A stretch of 64,000 bases of DNA from positions 5,292,501 to 5,356,500 of the forward strand of contig WPIO01000012.1 of NCBI GenBank assembly GCA_009760855.2. Reading direction: 5' to 3'. Source of the stretch: Cristatella mucedo. Taxonomy: Eukaryota; Bryozoa; Phylactolaemata; Cristatellidae. The translations under genes were made by a program, and so were the position numbers. Under the pieces are notes generated by a model. That model worked only from the letters and a program-made list of their open reading frames with translations, did not search any database and was not told the origin of the DNA. This document shows, in pieces, positions 1 to 11,100 of this stretch (its first letter is position 1; each line of letters begins with the position of its first letter).

Positions 1-186
1 TGCTGAGCGCTCATGGCTGTTGCCGAGAGCTTCTGCTGCAGGCCGACCGGGCAGAGCTTTGACCTTCTTGCACTTCGTGGTCTGCCGGAAAGGAGGGTGG
101 GAGCGACCACATTTCTAATGACTACAATGAAGGAATATGGTACATGTCATATACTATGTAATCTTTTACAAGATATGTAGACAAAG

Positions 187-288
187 TGGTTTGTGTTTCT
201 GCATGTGTGTGCGTGTGTGCTTTGTGTGAGTGGATGTGCTTTGTGTGTGTGTGTGTTTTTGCTTTGTGTGTGTGTGTGGTGTGTGTGT

Positions 289-335
<47 letters not shown>
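187..335. repeat. (TG)n / (AC)n microsatellite
   Basis: A long GT-dinucleotide tract, interrupted by TTT and GGT variants at first and pure from about 288 to 334. The Cys/Val or His/Thr open frames across it are translations of the repeat, not genes. Confidence 0.97.
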
Positions 336-336
<1 letters not shown>

Positions 337-918
337 TGTGCCTCGATCCCTCCCAGCCTTCCTGGACGACGAGGTCTCCCAACTTTCTTGTAGCTTTCAT
401 TACTAGCATTCACATTTGAATGATAATAAAATTGCTCAAACCGGATGAATATTAAATAAACTTATAATAATAATTACCAAACTAGTATATAGCAGGAAAT
501 TGGAAAGTTTTAACTTGCACGAGTGCATGGGTACGTGCACATGATTCTAGATCACTGGGCTTCACTGGGCTAGCCTGCACACTGCTAGTGCAGGCAGACC
601 AGTAGTGCCCTAAACCACCGAAGGCTCTAACGGCTAGTGGCGTTTGCCTAGGGACTGGCCAGTGCTCAGCTGTGGTCTGGCAGATGTGCCAGAAATTCAC
701 AGGATGAGTTGTGGCTAGGAGGGAGTGGGGGAAGGGGAATGCCAGCCTAGGATAGAAATGTTTGTGTTTGGGGAGCCCTGCAGGCACCTGCGAAAATACA
801 TGGTCTTATGAGCCAGCTTCGATGTTCTGCCTGCTTCCTTACACGTACTCAGTTGGGATAGCATCGTTTATCCACAAGCTATTTCTAGGCAAGAGAGACT
901 GTGTTGCCCGTGTAAAAA

Positions 919-1140
919 GATGCTGCTGTGTTCTACCACGTCGTGGACAACTTTGTTAGCTGGCTGCTCAACTCGGAGCAGAGGCTCAATGAGAAAGGCT
1001 TCGAGCCTGCTACGTGGCACGAGTATATATACGTGTTCCTGGCAGGCGGTGCATTCATGCTTCGAATCTTCCAGAGGCGATGCAGAAGAACTACGCTCAG
1101 CTGAGTGCAGCGCTTGTGAAGCTGTTCGCAAGCCCCGAAG
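919..1140 (+). other. Coding-like segment, unrecognised, frame broken
   Basis: One frame is open from 919 to about 1101 and reads like protein: a Trp- and aromatic-rich stretch (FYHVVDNFVSWLLNSEQRLN) and then a hydrophobic stretch (YIYVFLAGGAFMLRIF). At about 1075 the better reading moves to another frame (AMQKNYAQLSAALVKLFASP), which runs to a possible donor GAAG|GTGAGG at 1140/1141. No short intron restores the phase: the GT sites at 1013, 1023 and 1032 all give the wrong phase. It could be an exon with a sequencing indel, a pseudogene, or chance. I do not recognise the family. Confidence 0.25.
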
Positions 1141-1640
1141 GTGAGGAGAGGCTTCGATGGTCGGACATTCGGAGTGGTAGAAAAGGCGATGGAGCAGGAG
1201 CAGTCAACCGTGCAGGCCGGTAGAGGGCGATTGTTGCATGCTGCTGGGGTAAAAACTGGTCGGACTGAGAGGGCTAACAGAAGGAACCGGCAGCAGCAGC
1301 ATCGATTACCGACGGTTTGCCGGCCGGCAGAGGTTTGCCAGCCAGCCATGGCTTGGTAGCAGGAGGCACCGGCTCTCCAAGCAGTGACGGTCGGCCAGGC
1401 AGCGATGGTGTGCCACGAAGCAACGGCTGGTGAGAGGCAACGGTCAGCGTTGGGGCTGAGGCATCAGGCAGCAACTAGGCAGTGGTCTGCATCGAGACAT
1501 GGGCTGCTTAAAGCAGGTGCGCCACGTCGAGCCGGTGGACCATGTCAAGCCGATGGACTACGACATGCCGGTGGACTACGAGACTGGGCAGGCTTGCCAG
1601 CCGGTGGTGGCTGTGGTGAACGCCAGCAGCATGGCAGCAG
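1141..1640 (+). other. GC-rich region with overlapping open frames, unknown
   Basis: Three overlapping plus-strand open frames (1141-1359, 1384-1644, 1499-1828) lie in a locally GC-rich stretch unlike the AT-rich flanks. The 1499 frame contains an internal near-repeat (PVDHVKPMDYDMPVDYE) and meets a plausible donor, GCAG|GTGAGA, near 1641. This could be the 3' part of an upstream gene or non-coding exon sequence. No domain is recognisable. Confidence 0.2.
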
Positions 1641-1684
1641 GTGAGACTGAGGCTGTAGCATCGGCCATTTACATAGCACCCGTG

Positions 1685-2299
1685 TATGCTGAGAGAAAGC
1701 CACATTTCAAGCATTTTCAAATGCATGCACAACTAAAACCAGTTATCCACATTCCTGGGTGTTGCTATTACGCCCTTGTTAAGACTGCCACGGGTCTTGT
1801 AATGGTGTGGATGGAGAGAGAAAAATAAAGTAAAGTTCTGTTGATTCAATCGCCATATTTATAAGGTAGCACAAGCCCTTGTTGGTGTGCATGAAAAGGC
1901 TTGCAGTACTCGTGCATACGTCAGCCGTTATGCAGGCGAGCAGTGCAACTGTTCATGGCTGTGTGAGAAATCCCTGTCGACGACCAGGAGCTCCAGTGAT
2001 TCTGCTGACATAACTTTAATTATCTGCCATCTGCTGATAAAATAATCTATTAGCACCTGTTCAAAGTCATCATGTGGCTGGCAGCCTGCCTAGTTCTTCT
2101 GCTAGTGCAGCTATAAATAGTAAATTGAGATTAGCCAAATCGACAACCTCATTTATATAGGTACAGAAGAGTCTACAACCCAGCTCCCAGTGGGCTGTAA
2201 AGGACTAATGAAGGCATCGAACCCACGACCTGGGTGGTGAAGAGAAACCACCGTTCCCTGTAGACTGACTAGGAAGCAATGCAGAGGCCCAGATGATTG
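1685..2299. repeat. Duplicated locus, copy 1, left part
   Basis: Two blocks match the far end of the window in the same orientation. About 1685-1845 matches about 59430-59590 (shared AGAAAGCCACATTT and ATCCACATTCCT). About 1885-2299 matches about 61535-61960 (shared GGCTTGCAGTACTCGT, GGAGCTCCAGTGATTC and AGTAAATTGAGATTAGCC). The second block includes a tRNA-like SINE-A variant at its right end. The match stops after GCCCAGATGATTG, where a LINE begins in this copy only. Confidence 0.85.
2150..2280 (-). repeat. SINE-A variant (tRNA-derived), reverse orientation
   Basis: Read on the minus strand this has a tRNA-like pol III B-box (GGTCGTGGGTTCGATGCC) and, at the other end, the ACTCTTCTGT...TATATAAATGAGGTTGT tail typical of the SINE-A copies. 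It is shared with the duplicate at 61799-61935, so it was present before the locus was duplicated. Confidence 0.65.
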
Positions 2300-3445
2300 C
2301 TGATGTGATTGCCAAGCAAAATCTAGGCTTTCACTTCTATGCCGACGACACTCAGTTGTACCTTTGCTTTGATTCCTCCCAGCCTTCGAGCACCTCAAAT
2401 TCTCTCAACTCACTTGCTGCATGTATTGATGACTTCCCCACACAAATGGCAGCAGATTTCTAAAACTAATCGACGATAAAACTAACTTAGTAAGTATGGG
2501 GAAACCCAGTGTGAATCAGGAATGGGATCGGCTAAAGCTCAAAATTGGCTCTGCCAGCATATCTCCTGTTGATTCAGCTCGAAATTCACGTGTCGTGCTT
2601 CAAAGTGACCTCTCGTTCGACGACTGCATCAGCTCCACAATCAAGTCACCTACCTTCAAATACATAGCATTGCTGAAATTCGCGCTTGTTTAGATTAGGA
2701 TACCACGTCTAAGTTGGTCCATGCATTCGTGACATTCAGTTTTGACTTCTGTAACTCACTGCTTGCTGGCCCACCGGCGTGTGCAATCAGGTGCTTATAG
2801 CTGGTGTAAAATTCTGCAGCTAGACTTGTCTGCTGTGAGCACAACAGTTGCTGCATCACACCACTTCTCGTCGAGCTGCACTAGCTACCAGTCAAGCAAC
2901 GCATCGACTTCCAGGTTTGGTCACTCACTTTTAGGTCACTTTATTCTTTGGCTCCAACCTATCTCTCAGATCTACTCTTCCACCAGGCCAAGCATTGTTC
3001 AACTTGGTTTTCGGAATCAAACAGTTTACCAATACCTCGTACAAACCTCAAATCCTTTGGAGATCATGCATTTAGTTCGTATGCTCCTAAAGTATAGAAC
3101 TCACTCCTGACTCGCGTGACAACATCCCCTGACTTCCCGACTACATTTGAAAAGAACTTAAAAACACACCTATTGATGACAGCATTTACCGGGTCTCTGT
3201 GAATCGTCCTTCACGTGCTTATGTGTATTGACACTGTGTATGCTGCCTCTAACCACACTTGCATGCTGACCCTGTGGATGTCACCCCTAACCATGTCATT
3301 CATGTTGTTTATCAAGCATGATATTGCCCACCATTCAATCGCGATTCCCTATGCAGCAATTGTAAAGATGCCTAGAATGCCTAGAAAGAGATTAGGTTCT
3401 CTGAGGGCGCTTTATCAAGTGCACTATTATTATTAGTATTATTAT
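2299..3445 (+). mobile_element. LINE (CR1/L2-like), 5'-truncated, decayed
   Basis: The copy starts in the RT just before the YADD region (CACTTCTATGCCGACGACAC at about 2331) and runs through the C-terminal RT segment and 3' UTR. It ends in the family stem-loop at about 3388-3415 and an (ATT)n tail. Several frameshifts and stops break the frame. The left junction is visible because the duplicate at 61.9 kb lacks the element at the same point. Confidence 0.85.
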
Positions 3446-4080
3446 TCTCTTCAAGATCATTGTTGTTTCAGTAACTTTAACTGAGATCATACAAATCACC
3501 AAAGTGCTTTCCTCACTAACATAATCAATCAATGCCGAGCGGTTTTGGTCTAGCGGTCAAGGTGCTCGCCCGACCAAGGTCTGACTGAGGTCGTGGGCTC
3601 GAGCCCTGAGGCATATGTGAAGCAGCTGAATAGAGATTAAGTTCTCTTGGGGCGCTATGTACATGAATTATACTTATACTATTATACTTCACCACAAGCT
3701 TCGAGCATCACGACCACTGTTGCTGTAACAAATAATAATGTTATTGTATTGCATGCTTGCAATGGGTGAGGTTATTCCACTGTCGTGGCTTGGTGGATTG
3801 GATTACCACCCCAGCCGTAAATGTGTCAGTTTATTAGTTCTGTTTCGAGGTAACCTATTAGCATCGATTGAATGGAGAGCCAGATTCTGCTGTCTGTAGG
3901 GAGAGGATTTGTGAAGGAAAATCTCCAGAACATGTTTTCACGGTAAATCTGAAGTGTATAGCATCGTACTAGCCAACACACAAGCAGTACCTGTTGAACC
4001 TGAAATTCGCAGCAAGGATAGTTCTCGTTCAGGCATGGAGCCAGCCCGTCGGGCAGACAGTTGGCTGGCATAGGAATCAC
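3445..4080. repeat. Duplicated locus, copy 1, right part
   Basis: Matches about 63340-63700 in the same orientation (shared TGTTATTGTATTGCATG, GGTAACCTATTA and AGATTCTGCT). This copy is interrupted by a SINE-B at 3535-3688 that is absent at the matching point of the other copy. Confidence 0.8.
3535..3688 (+). repeat. SINE-B: tRNA-derived SINE with LINE-like 3' tail
   Basis: The head carries tRNA-like pol III boxes: A-box-like TGGTCTAGCGGTCAAGGTG and B-box-like GGTCGTGGGCTCGAGCCC. The tail, CTGAATAGAGATTAAGTTCTC with TTGGGGCGCT and an AT-rich end, repeats the stem-loop at the 3' end of the LINE family. Other copies lie at 56252-56386, 60662-60799 and 63702-63838. The empty site at about 63450 defines its borders. 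Confidence 0.85.
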
Positions 4081-5165
4081 GTGATGACGTCACTACAACA
4101 TTCTCATTTACTAGCAATGCAGACGACCATATTCACACAAGAAATTACCTGAAACTTTTATTTAATTATATTTAATTATCATTTACTTTTGATGCCGTGA
4201 GGTTATGCCAATATTTGGGGTAATGAATATAAATGCTTCATGCGTGTGCCGGCACCATAAAGAGTCACGTTGCTATTACTGGTCTGAGGAAACTTTTAGC
4301 TATGACTGGCTATGAAGTCAAGCACCAAAATTAGTAGTATTTGCAACTGAACAGATGTAGCGCTAGTGGACAGGTTTAGCGCCCAGATTGAGAGGAACTT
4401 GTTTGTAGAGCGCACTAACATCAGCAAAGTGGTATGCCTAACAGTGTCGACAATGTGGCCTACAAATATCTTCCAGTGTTGCTGATAATCATGCTGATCA
4501 CAGAGCTGTCGCTGATATTTATATTTAATGCTATATTTTGTAGTAGGTGCTAGCATTGCAGTGAGGCAATGCCAATATCGTGCATGGTGCGATTATTCCG
4601 CTCAGCCGGTTAGTTAGGGATTGGTAGAGGTTATAGGTCATCTATTACGGGCGGCCGGCGTGGTGCTGATTTCGCCGGTGTTCCTCCCTGTTCGACTGGT
4701 CGTCGCAGGTGCACGTGCGTCGTATCGCCGCCATAGTTGCTGTGCTGAAATCGTCAACCAGATGCTCTTCAGATTCGTCGATTCAAAATTTGATTTTAAA
4801 TGATGAGAAAGTATTGTTTAGCAAGGTAATTCATTGTGTGAATGGATCTCAGTCACCATTGTTGCCGGCAATGCGTTCGGCTCTAACTCTTAACCGGTAA
4901 TATCTCAAATCCACCTATCTATTCTCGTGTAACTCTTCTGAGAAGTTCCACACGAGATTTAATAATAGTTTTATACTGTGAGGTTGAAAATCATGCGTAG
5001 GGTTTTATGGGTTAACCTTTTCAAGACGCCAAGTTCATCATCCAAGTTCAAGTCAACCACTTTTGACTGTAATTTCTGCCACTGGAACGTGGGTCAGTTT
5101 GTGCCAACTCCAACTGACAACTGCGAGCAGTCCAGATTCAGACGGTCTCGAACTGTGCTTTAACC
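4081..5165. other. Intergenic / candidate promoter and 5' UTR of the PARP gene
   Basis: No recognisable coding sequence or repeat family is seen. A short GC-richer patch (about 4640-4760) is the only compositional feature. The stretch just before the proposed first ATG would be promoter and 5' UTR; I see no clear TATA box. Confidence 0.3.
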
Positions 5166-5175
5166 ATGGACTCAG
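5166..5175 (+). CDS. PARP gene, candidate first coding exon (A0)
   Basis: AACCATGGACTCAG|GTAAGG: an ATG in good context followed after ten coding bases by a consensus donor. It exits in phase 1, which the next exon (8461) needs, and adds Met-Asp-Ser-Gly. The exon is very short, so the choice rests only on phase, donor and start context. Another start upstream or inside the next exon is possible. Confidence 0.35.
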
Positions 5176-8100
5176 GTAAGGGCAATTCCATTGTCGATGA
5201 CCATAGCATGAAAAGCTGTCGCCTTATTTCTTTTGAATCTCATGGTATTAAGGTTTGTGCCATCCTCGGCAGCTAGCTTGACAGATGTTGTTTTGTACAC
5301 GCCCCTACGTTTCTATGTGTTACACTTGAACCCATTTATATCCATTCGTCTCAACGTCTGTTTCGACTGCAAGTATCGTTAATCGAGTATTCATGCTGCA
5401 CAACAAGCCGTAGGCTTTTGAAGACTGGCCAAACTATAGTCAGTCATAACTAAGCTGGTTGCCTTTTTGCTTCGCCAATGTAAATGCATTGCACTCAAAA
5501 AGGAGCAAGCAACCCAAGTGAGCAATTAGCCGAACTGTGTGTAGTCACTTGAATCTGAGTCCTGTGAATATCACTCAGTGTGAGTGGTCACTTGAATAAC
5601 CTTAATTCAATTCATGTATGCACAGTGCTATAATGTCATCTTTCCTGTAGTGTAGAGACAGCAGATCAGTAAAAATTGAGTGGTATCTATGTATTTCTAT
5701 GTGTTGGAGTGGTCTCTGCAGTGGTAGGCAGCTGCTTGTGTATGTATGTATCTCCGTCTGTAACTCCACAAAGTCATAAAGACCATGTGGGTGTTATGCA
5801 GGGAAGTTTTGTATATCGCACTCACAGCCTAAGCGGCTTTCAGTACGCATTCGGTAGCCAACAGACTTCGTCTCACGAAACAAAGAGAAAGTGGGAAGCA
5901 TAGCAGAGTCAGGAGAGCAGTTGAGGTAGTGATTAGCATAGAAGTAGCAGCTCAGGACCTCTGAAAAGTATGTGCCATAGTCGGCAGCTGCTTAGTGCCC
6001 TTACCCACATGGTTCATAAGTAGCACTTTGAAATAATGACATGTATATTTTAAACGCTGTTAGCAGGTGCAACTATGTGATCGTGGAGTATTGGACTCAA
6101 TCAGACACCGAGACTACCACTGGCATGTCTCAGTCGTGCGTATGTCTATGCTGTGTGAGGCTACTTTGATCTGCACGGCCACTGGGTTTTTAATGAGTGT
6201 TGCATACTTATTTCTGACTGCTACAACTTAAGTCCAAGAAGAGGCAAATCTATCGTATACTCCTCATTTCAGTCGATCTATCATAGTATTGGTATGAAAA
6301 GTTTAAGAGTGTGAGCAACGAAGCAACTGAGCACAACTCCATGGGTTACTTTAGACCATGATATTAACATGGATGTGCCTGGGCCTATGCACTAACCCTG
6401 TGGTGATAAGGTAGTGAATGTTCAAAGACGTGACAATGCTAACCTGCATTTGCATTGCTGAAAACATTGATCTGTTGGTTTCTCTGCAGCCAAGCTGCCA
6501 CGACTTTGTGGATCTCTCAGTGGCTCCAATCTGAAGTGCAGTGGCTATGGCAGTGAAGTCATAACCTGAGCATGGGATCCTACATGTACCTAGCTCAAGT
6601 CCTCTTTAAAGTACACAGTAGCAAATAAAGACAGGTGGAAGCTTCTCTAAACTCTGTTACAACCAGTGTCCATTATTCTTCGGTTTCCAGGAGGTGTGTC
6701 ATACACTGAAACTACTGTATCAGAACCCCTCTTTCTCGAGGCCGACACGGGTGCATTTACCCGAGTTTCTCTAGCTTTTAGTCAGCCAGGTGATATGCAA
6801 GGAATATAAATAACTTGGACAAAATTGACCAGGAGCATCACCACCAGGTAGACCCGATAGGAGTTTGTAGCCATAAGCCTCCTGTCAGGAGAAACAGTAG
6901 GGCCTGCATTGAGGTCCTGGGATTTCTATTGGTTCTTAGCTGGCAGCTGGAAAATCGGTTTTGGCTCACAAGCAACCGTGATATATACAATTCAATATCA
7001 CCTAAGCTCAACTACAGCAGTTTTCTTACTTTATCAAAAGATGCATGAACAGCATTTTTAAAGTCTACTGTGACCAATGAAACCATTGGACTTTCCCCAA
7101 GTGTGTCGATGCTGGCATCATCTCTAGACTTTATATGAGCCCACACTGCTGGTGACCAATATATTACTTCCGATCCCATTGCATGAGCTGATTCATAGTT
7201 TAACCGGTAATCCAACTGTAAGCTGCAAGTGTTTGAATTTCATAAGAATTGAGTTTTGAGCGATCCCTTGGTTGGCTCCACGGTCAATCTTACGTAGGAG
7301 CAAGAAGAATTATGATTAGACAGCGTAAGAAATTGAAGTTGCTGGCATCGGACTCCTTCAATTGGAACAGCTATGGCATCCCAGATGGTTTTACCTCGGG
7401 ATTAGGTTAGATGGCGACTTGTGCAGTAAGAAAGCGACTTACTGCAGGTCATGTGTGCATCCTCTAGTGCTTACGGCTGGGTCACACTATCTGAGCCGTG
7501 ACGGCACACTAGGTAAGGCAGTTGGTTTTCATGACCTCGGCCTGAGGTCGTGGGTTCGAATCCTGCCGTGGGGATCGTTTGTCGATGCTGCAAGCGGTGA
7601 TGATAGCAGTAATGACTCTTCTGTAGTTACATGCAATAGACGCTGCTTAATCAGCTAGTATTTGATTTTTGTATTACAGAGCAGCCATAATGCTCATCGC
7701 CTAGCCTGCTGACCATCCTCGAACTTAATTGCCTAATGTGCTATCTTGACTTTGCATGGGCTCTCTGCTGCCACCAGGACATACAGCATGGAAGGCTGTT
7801 AATAAAGCCAGTTCATCTCCCTATTTTAATCACCAAAGAAATCCTTATCACATTTGACATAGAAGAATGCAAGATTATTGAAGTACCTTCATTCTGATGC
7901 CATGCATTGTAAAAAATGTTTGAAGCAATTAGATCATGCCAAAGCCAGCTTATCGTGATACAGTTTAAGAATTAATTCATTAAATATGGCCTGCTTTTCA
8001 TGTAGTTTATTATGAACTGTTGTGCATTTCTAGTGTGGGTCATGATTCTTGCATTAGGATTGTCCATAATTATGATATATGCAAGGCTTGGCCTGGTGAG

Positions 8101-11100
8101 CTGCACGAGTTCTGACAGCACTACATGCATCGACCAAGCCTCTCTATCTTGGCTGCGAGTATGTAGTTGATGGTATCTTGGTGAGCCTTAAGGGCCCCCT
8201 TCCTGTCGTTATATATTGCACAGAGCTTTGCTGTTTTACTTGGCAAGCTTCCCGTGCCAACTAGGCTGCTCTGGTCAAAAGAAAGCCGGAAACGATGCCC
8301 TTGAACATCGTGGCTCTGAAGCAACGTATATCCATAAGCCAAAGGTTTTTTGGGCCACTAATTCAAACAAAATTGCTTGTGGCATTTTCGTGTGTGCAGC
8401 ATTAACGCCCAACTAACAGAGATCGTAGATTTTGTTATGTGCTGTGCTTCTGCCTCTCAGGAATCGCTACCACTGATCTAGACAAGAGGCAAGGAAGTAA
8501 TGCGAGTAAACACGTTTTGCCGGTGGCTGGGCCGTTCCTCCAAGCAGAGCCTGCCCACAGCCACCATGGCACATCTCGGCCGCCTAAACGGACCTTCGAC
8601 GAGGCAATCAGCAAACTTAATAATGTTACTGAAGCCACTACTTCACTTCCCAGCACGAGTGTCTGCTTGAGGCAAGGTAAGGCAGAGCAGTTAAATGAAG
8701 TAATAGCAGCAGTAATGTCAGTGTGACAGCAGCTTGTTTTTAACTGCTTTCATAGCCAAGGTAGCCGTGAAGACTACCACAGGGGCAGTTTTTTGTTTTG
8801 AGAGCAGACTGTCATGGCTTATTCAGTGTTGTTGTCGTGTAGGAGAGGCTCAGCATCGTATCGAACGGTGCTAGTCGTGCACTTCCCTGCAATAACAGCG
8901 TCTGAAACCTTAAATCCCTGGAGACCGTGCATTTAGTTCATATGCTCCCAAAGCCTGGAACTCCCTCCCGACCTGCGTCAGAACATCCCCTGACCTGACC
9001 ACATTGAAAAGGAACCTAAAAACACACCTATTTAGGACAGCATTTAGTGGGTCCCTGTGATTCGTCCTTGATGTGCTTATGCGTGCTGACACTGTGCATG
9101 CTGCCACTAACTACATTTGCATGCGGACCCTTTACATGTCACCCCTAACCATATTATTCATTTCGTTTGTTTTTTCAAGCATGATTTTACTTACCATTCA
9201 ATTGCATTTCACTTTACAGCAAATGTAAAGCGCCTAGAGAGAGATTAAGTTCTCTGAGGGCGCTTTATCAAGTGACTTATTATTATTATTATCTGTGTAG
9301 CAGCAGCTTGGCATAGTAATATTAGGTGGCTGACGACTGCTTTAGTAATAATGATGATAATAATAGTGCAGCGGTTGTGTAATATGCTGTGAAGGAAGTA
9401 TGTCACTATGGTTAGTGAAAACATGCACAACATCAGCATGCATAAGCACGGACAGGTAAAAACCACACGACCTCAGCAAATGCTGTGAGGAACAGGTGCG
9501 TTTTTAGCTCAATTCTAAATGTCGAGTCAAGGGATTTATGTGATATAAATTGGGTGTGGGTTTCCGGATTTTTGAGTGTACCATTTGCTTTTACATAGAA
9601 CCGATGTAAAACAACATTTGGAATTTGGCAGCACAGACCAGTGGTAAAGTGTCGTACTAGGTCAAGCATGTTGTATAAGAAGTGCTGTAGCACCCTGTTT
9701 TGCGCTTAACCCGAATTTGTGATTGTAATACCGCCTGCCACATTGATGCATTGATAGCAGGCTGACGTAGGCCTCAATACTTTTAAAGACGAATTTGGCA
9801 CTTTGATTGCTGCTGACATTCTCAAATTGAATGACAAGACAACCAACTTTGTAGTTATGCACAAAACTGGCCCCCTCTCAAAAATGGGACCTGAACCCTA
9901 TTGGCCAGTATATTTTCCTATAACATGTGCCCGGAATAGGCCTGATATGTTTGAAAGACTACTTGTTTGCTAGTAGGTTGTACCACCTCCATCGTCGAGT
10001 TAGCCTACTTTGTGCTGGGTTGGTTTGCAAGCATTGGGCCTGCTCAAATTAATGCATCCATTTAAGAGGATGTATCCTAATTAGTACATGCAGTTTTGGC
10101 TTGCGTGTCTTTAATTTGTCAGCTGCCGTGTTTTACCACTTCATTTGGACTAGCAGTGGCTTTTCATCAGGTAAGTGCTGTGGCCACAAGGTACTGTCTA
10201 GGACCCTTAACCCTCGTGCTCAGGCTTATCCACTCAGGCAATTTGCAGTGCTCACGACGAGAGCTAGTTTCTTGACTTTGTTCCAGGTGCTGTCTATCGC
10301 TATACAAGCCAGCACGATCAGGCGTCATTTGTTGGCCGGCCGGTGAACCAACTCAACGAGGTGATCCTAACCAGAGAGACCGGGCTTGGGGATTCGACCG
10401 GGCACATTGCAGCTTCATCACGTGCTGAGCCACTAGATAGCTCGAGACCATCGACGAGCATAAGATTCGATCCCGATCGATACCTCGATATCGGCGATGT
10501 GGGCAACGTAACCTTCGGTAGCAGTGGTGGTGGCAATGCAACTGGTACTGGCAGCAGCGATAGACTAGCCTGCAGCCAAAGCAGGAAGGAGAGGTCGGTC
10601 GCAGCACTCGTCGGCAAGCAAGCGTGTGTTTGGTCACGACAGCAACAACTGCCGGTCTCCGGCAGCTTCGGCGACCCTGCAAATGACAGAGGCAGTCTGT
10701 TGGCAGAGGCAACACTGCTGCTGGCTTCTTTTGAGCTGGAAGCCACGTTGGCAGGCTTGGTCAATGTTGATGGGCCCATTGCTTCGGTGGGATTGCCAGC
10801 ATCTTCGCAGGCTGGGTGCTCAGCAGGTGTGATCGATCGAGTGGAAGCATTTGTGATCTGCATTGGCGAGAGTCGGGTTCACAGTCGCAGGGCTCACCTC
10901 AGTCGGCTGGTGTTCAACCTGCTGTCGTCCGGCTCGACCGGGCCCACCATACGTGCCCGAATCAATCAGCTCCTGAGCGAGCGAAGACTCACTGGAAAGG
11001 CTACCTGGACCGTACATGTAGTGCCTGACAGCACTCTGACGACGCTCAGCCTCGATTCGACGTCGGCCGAACTGGCACTGGCAGCAATTAGAGATGAGTT

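Noticed and set aside
7540-7575. GGTTCGAATCC as a tRNA gene
   Set aside because: Only pol III boxes are present, with no cloverleaf after the B-box, and the block recurs with the same non-tRNA body and tail. It is a SINE.
10318-10863. 181-codon minus-strand frame
   Set aside because: Opposite a GC-rich, well-supported exon B. No domain and no splice context.
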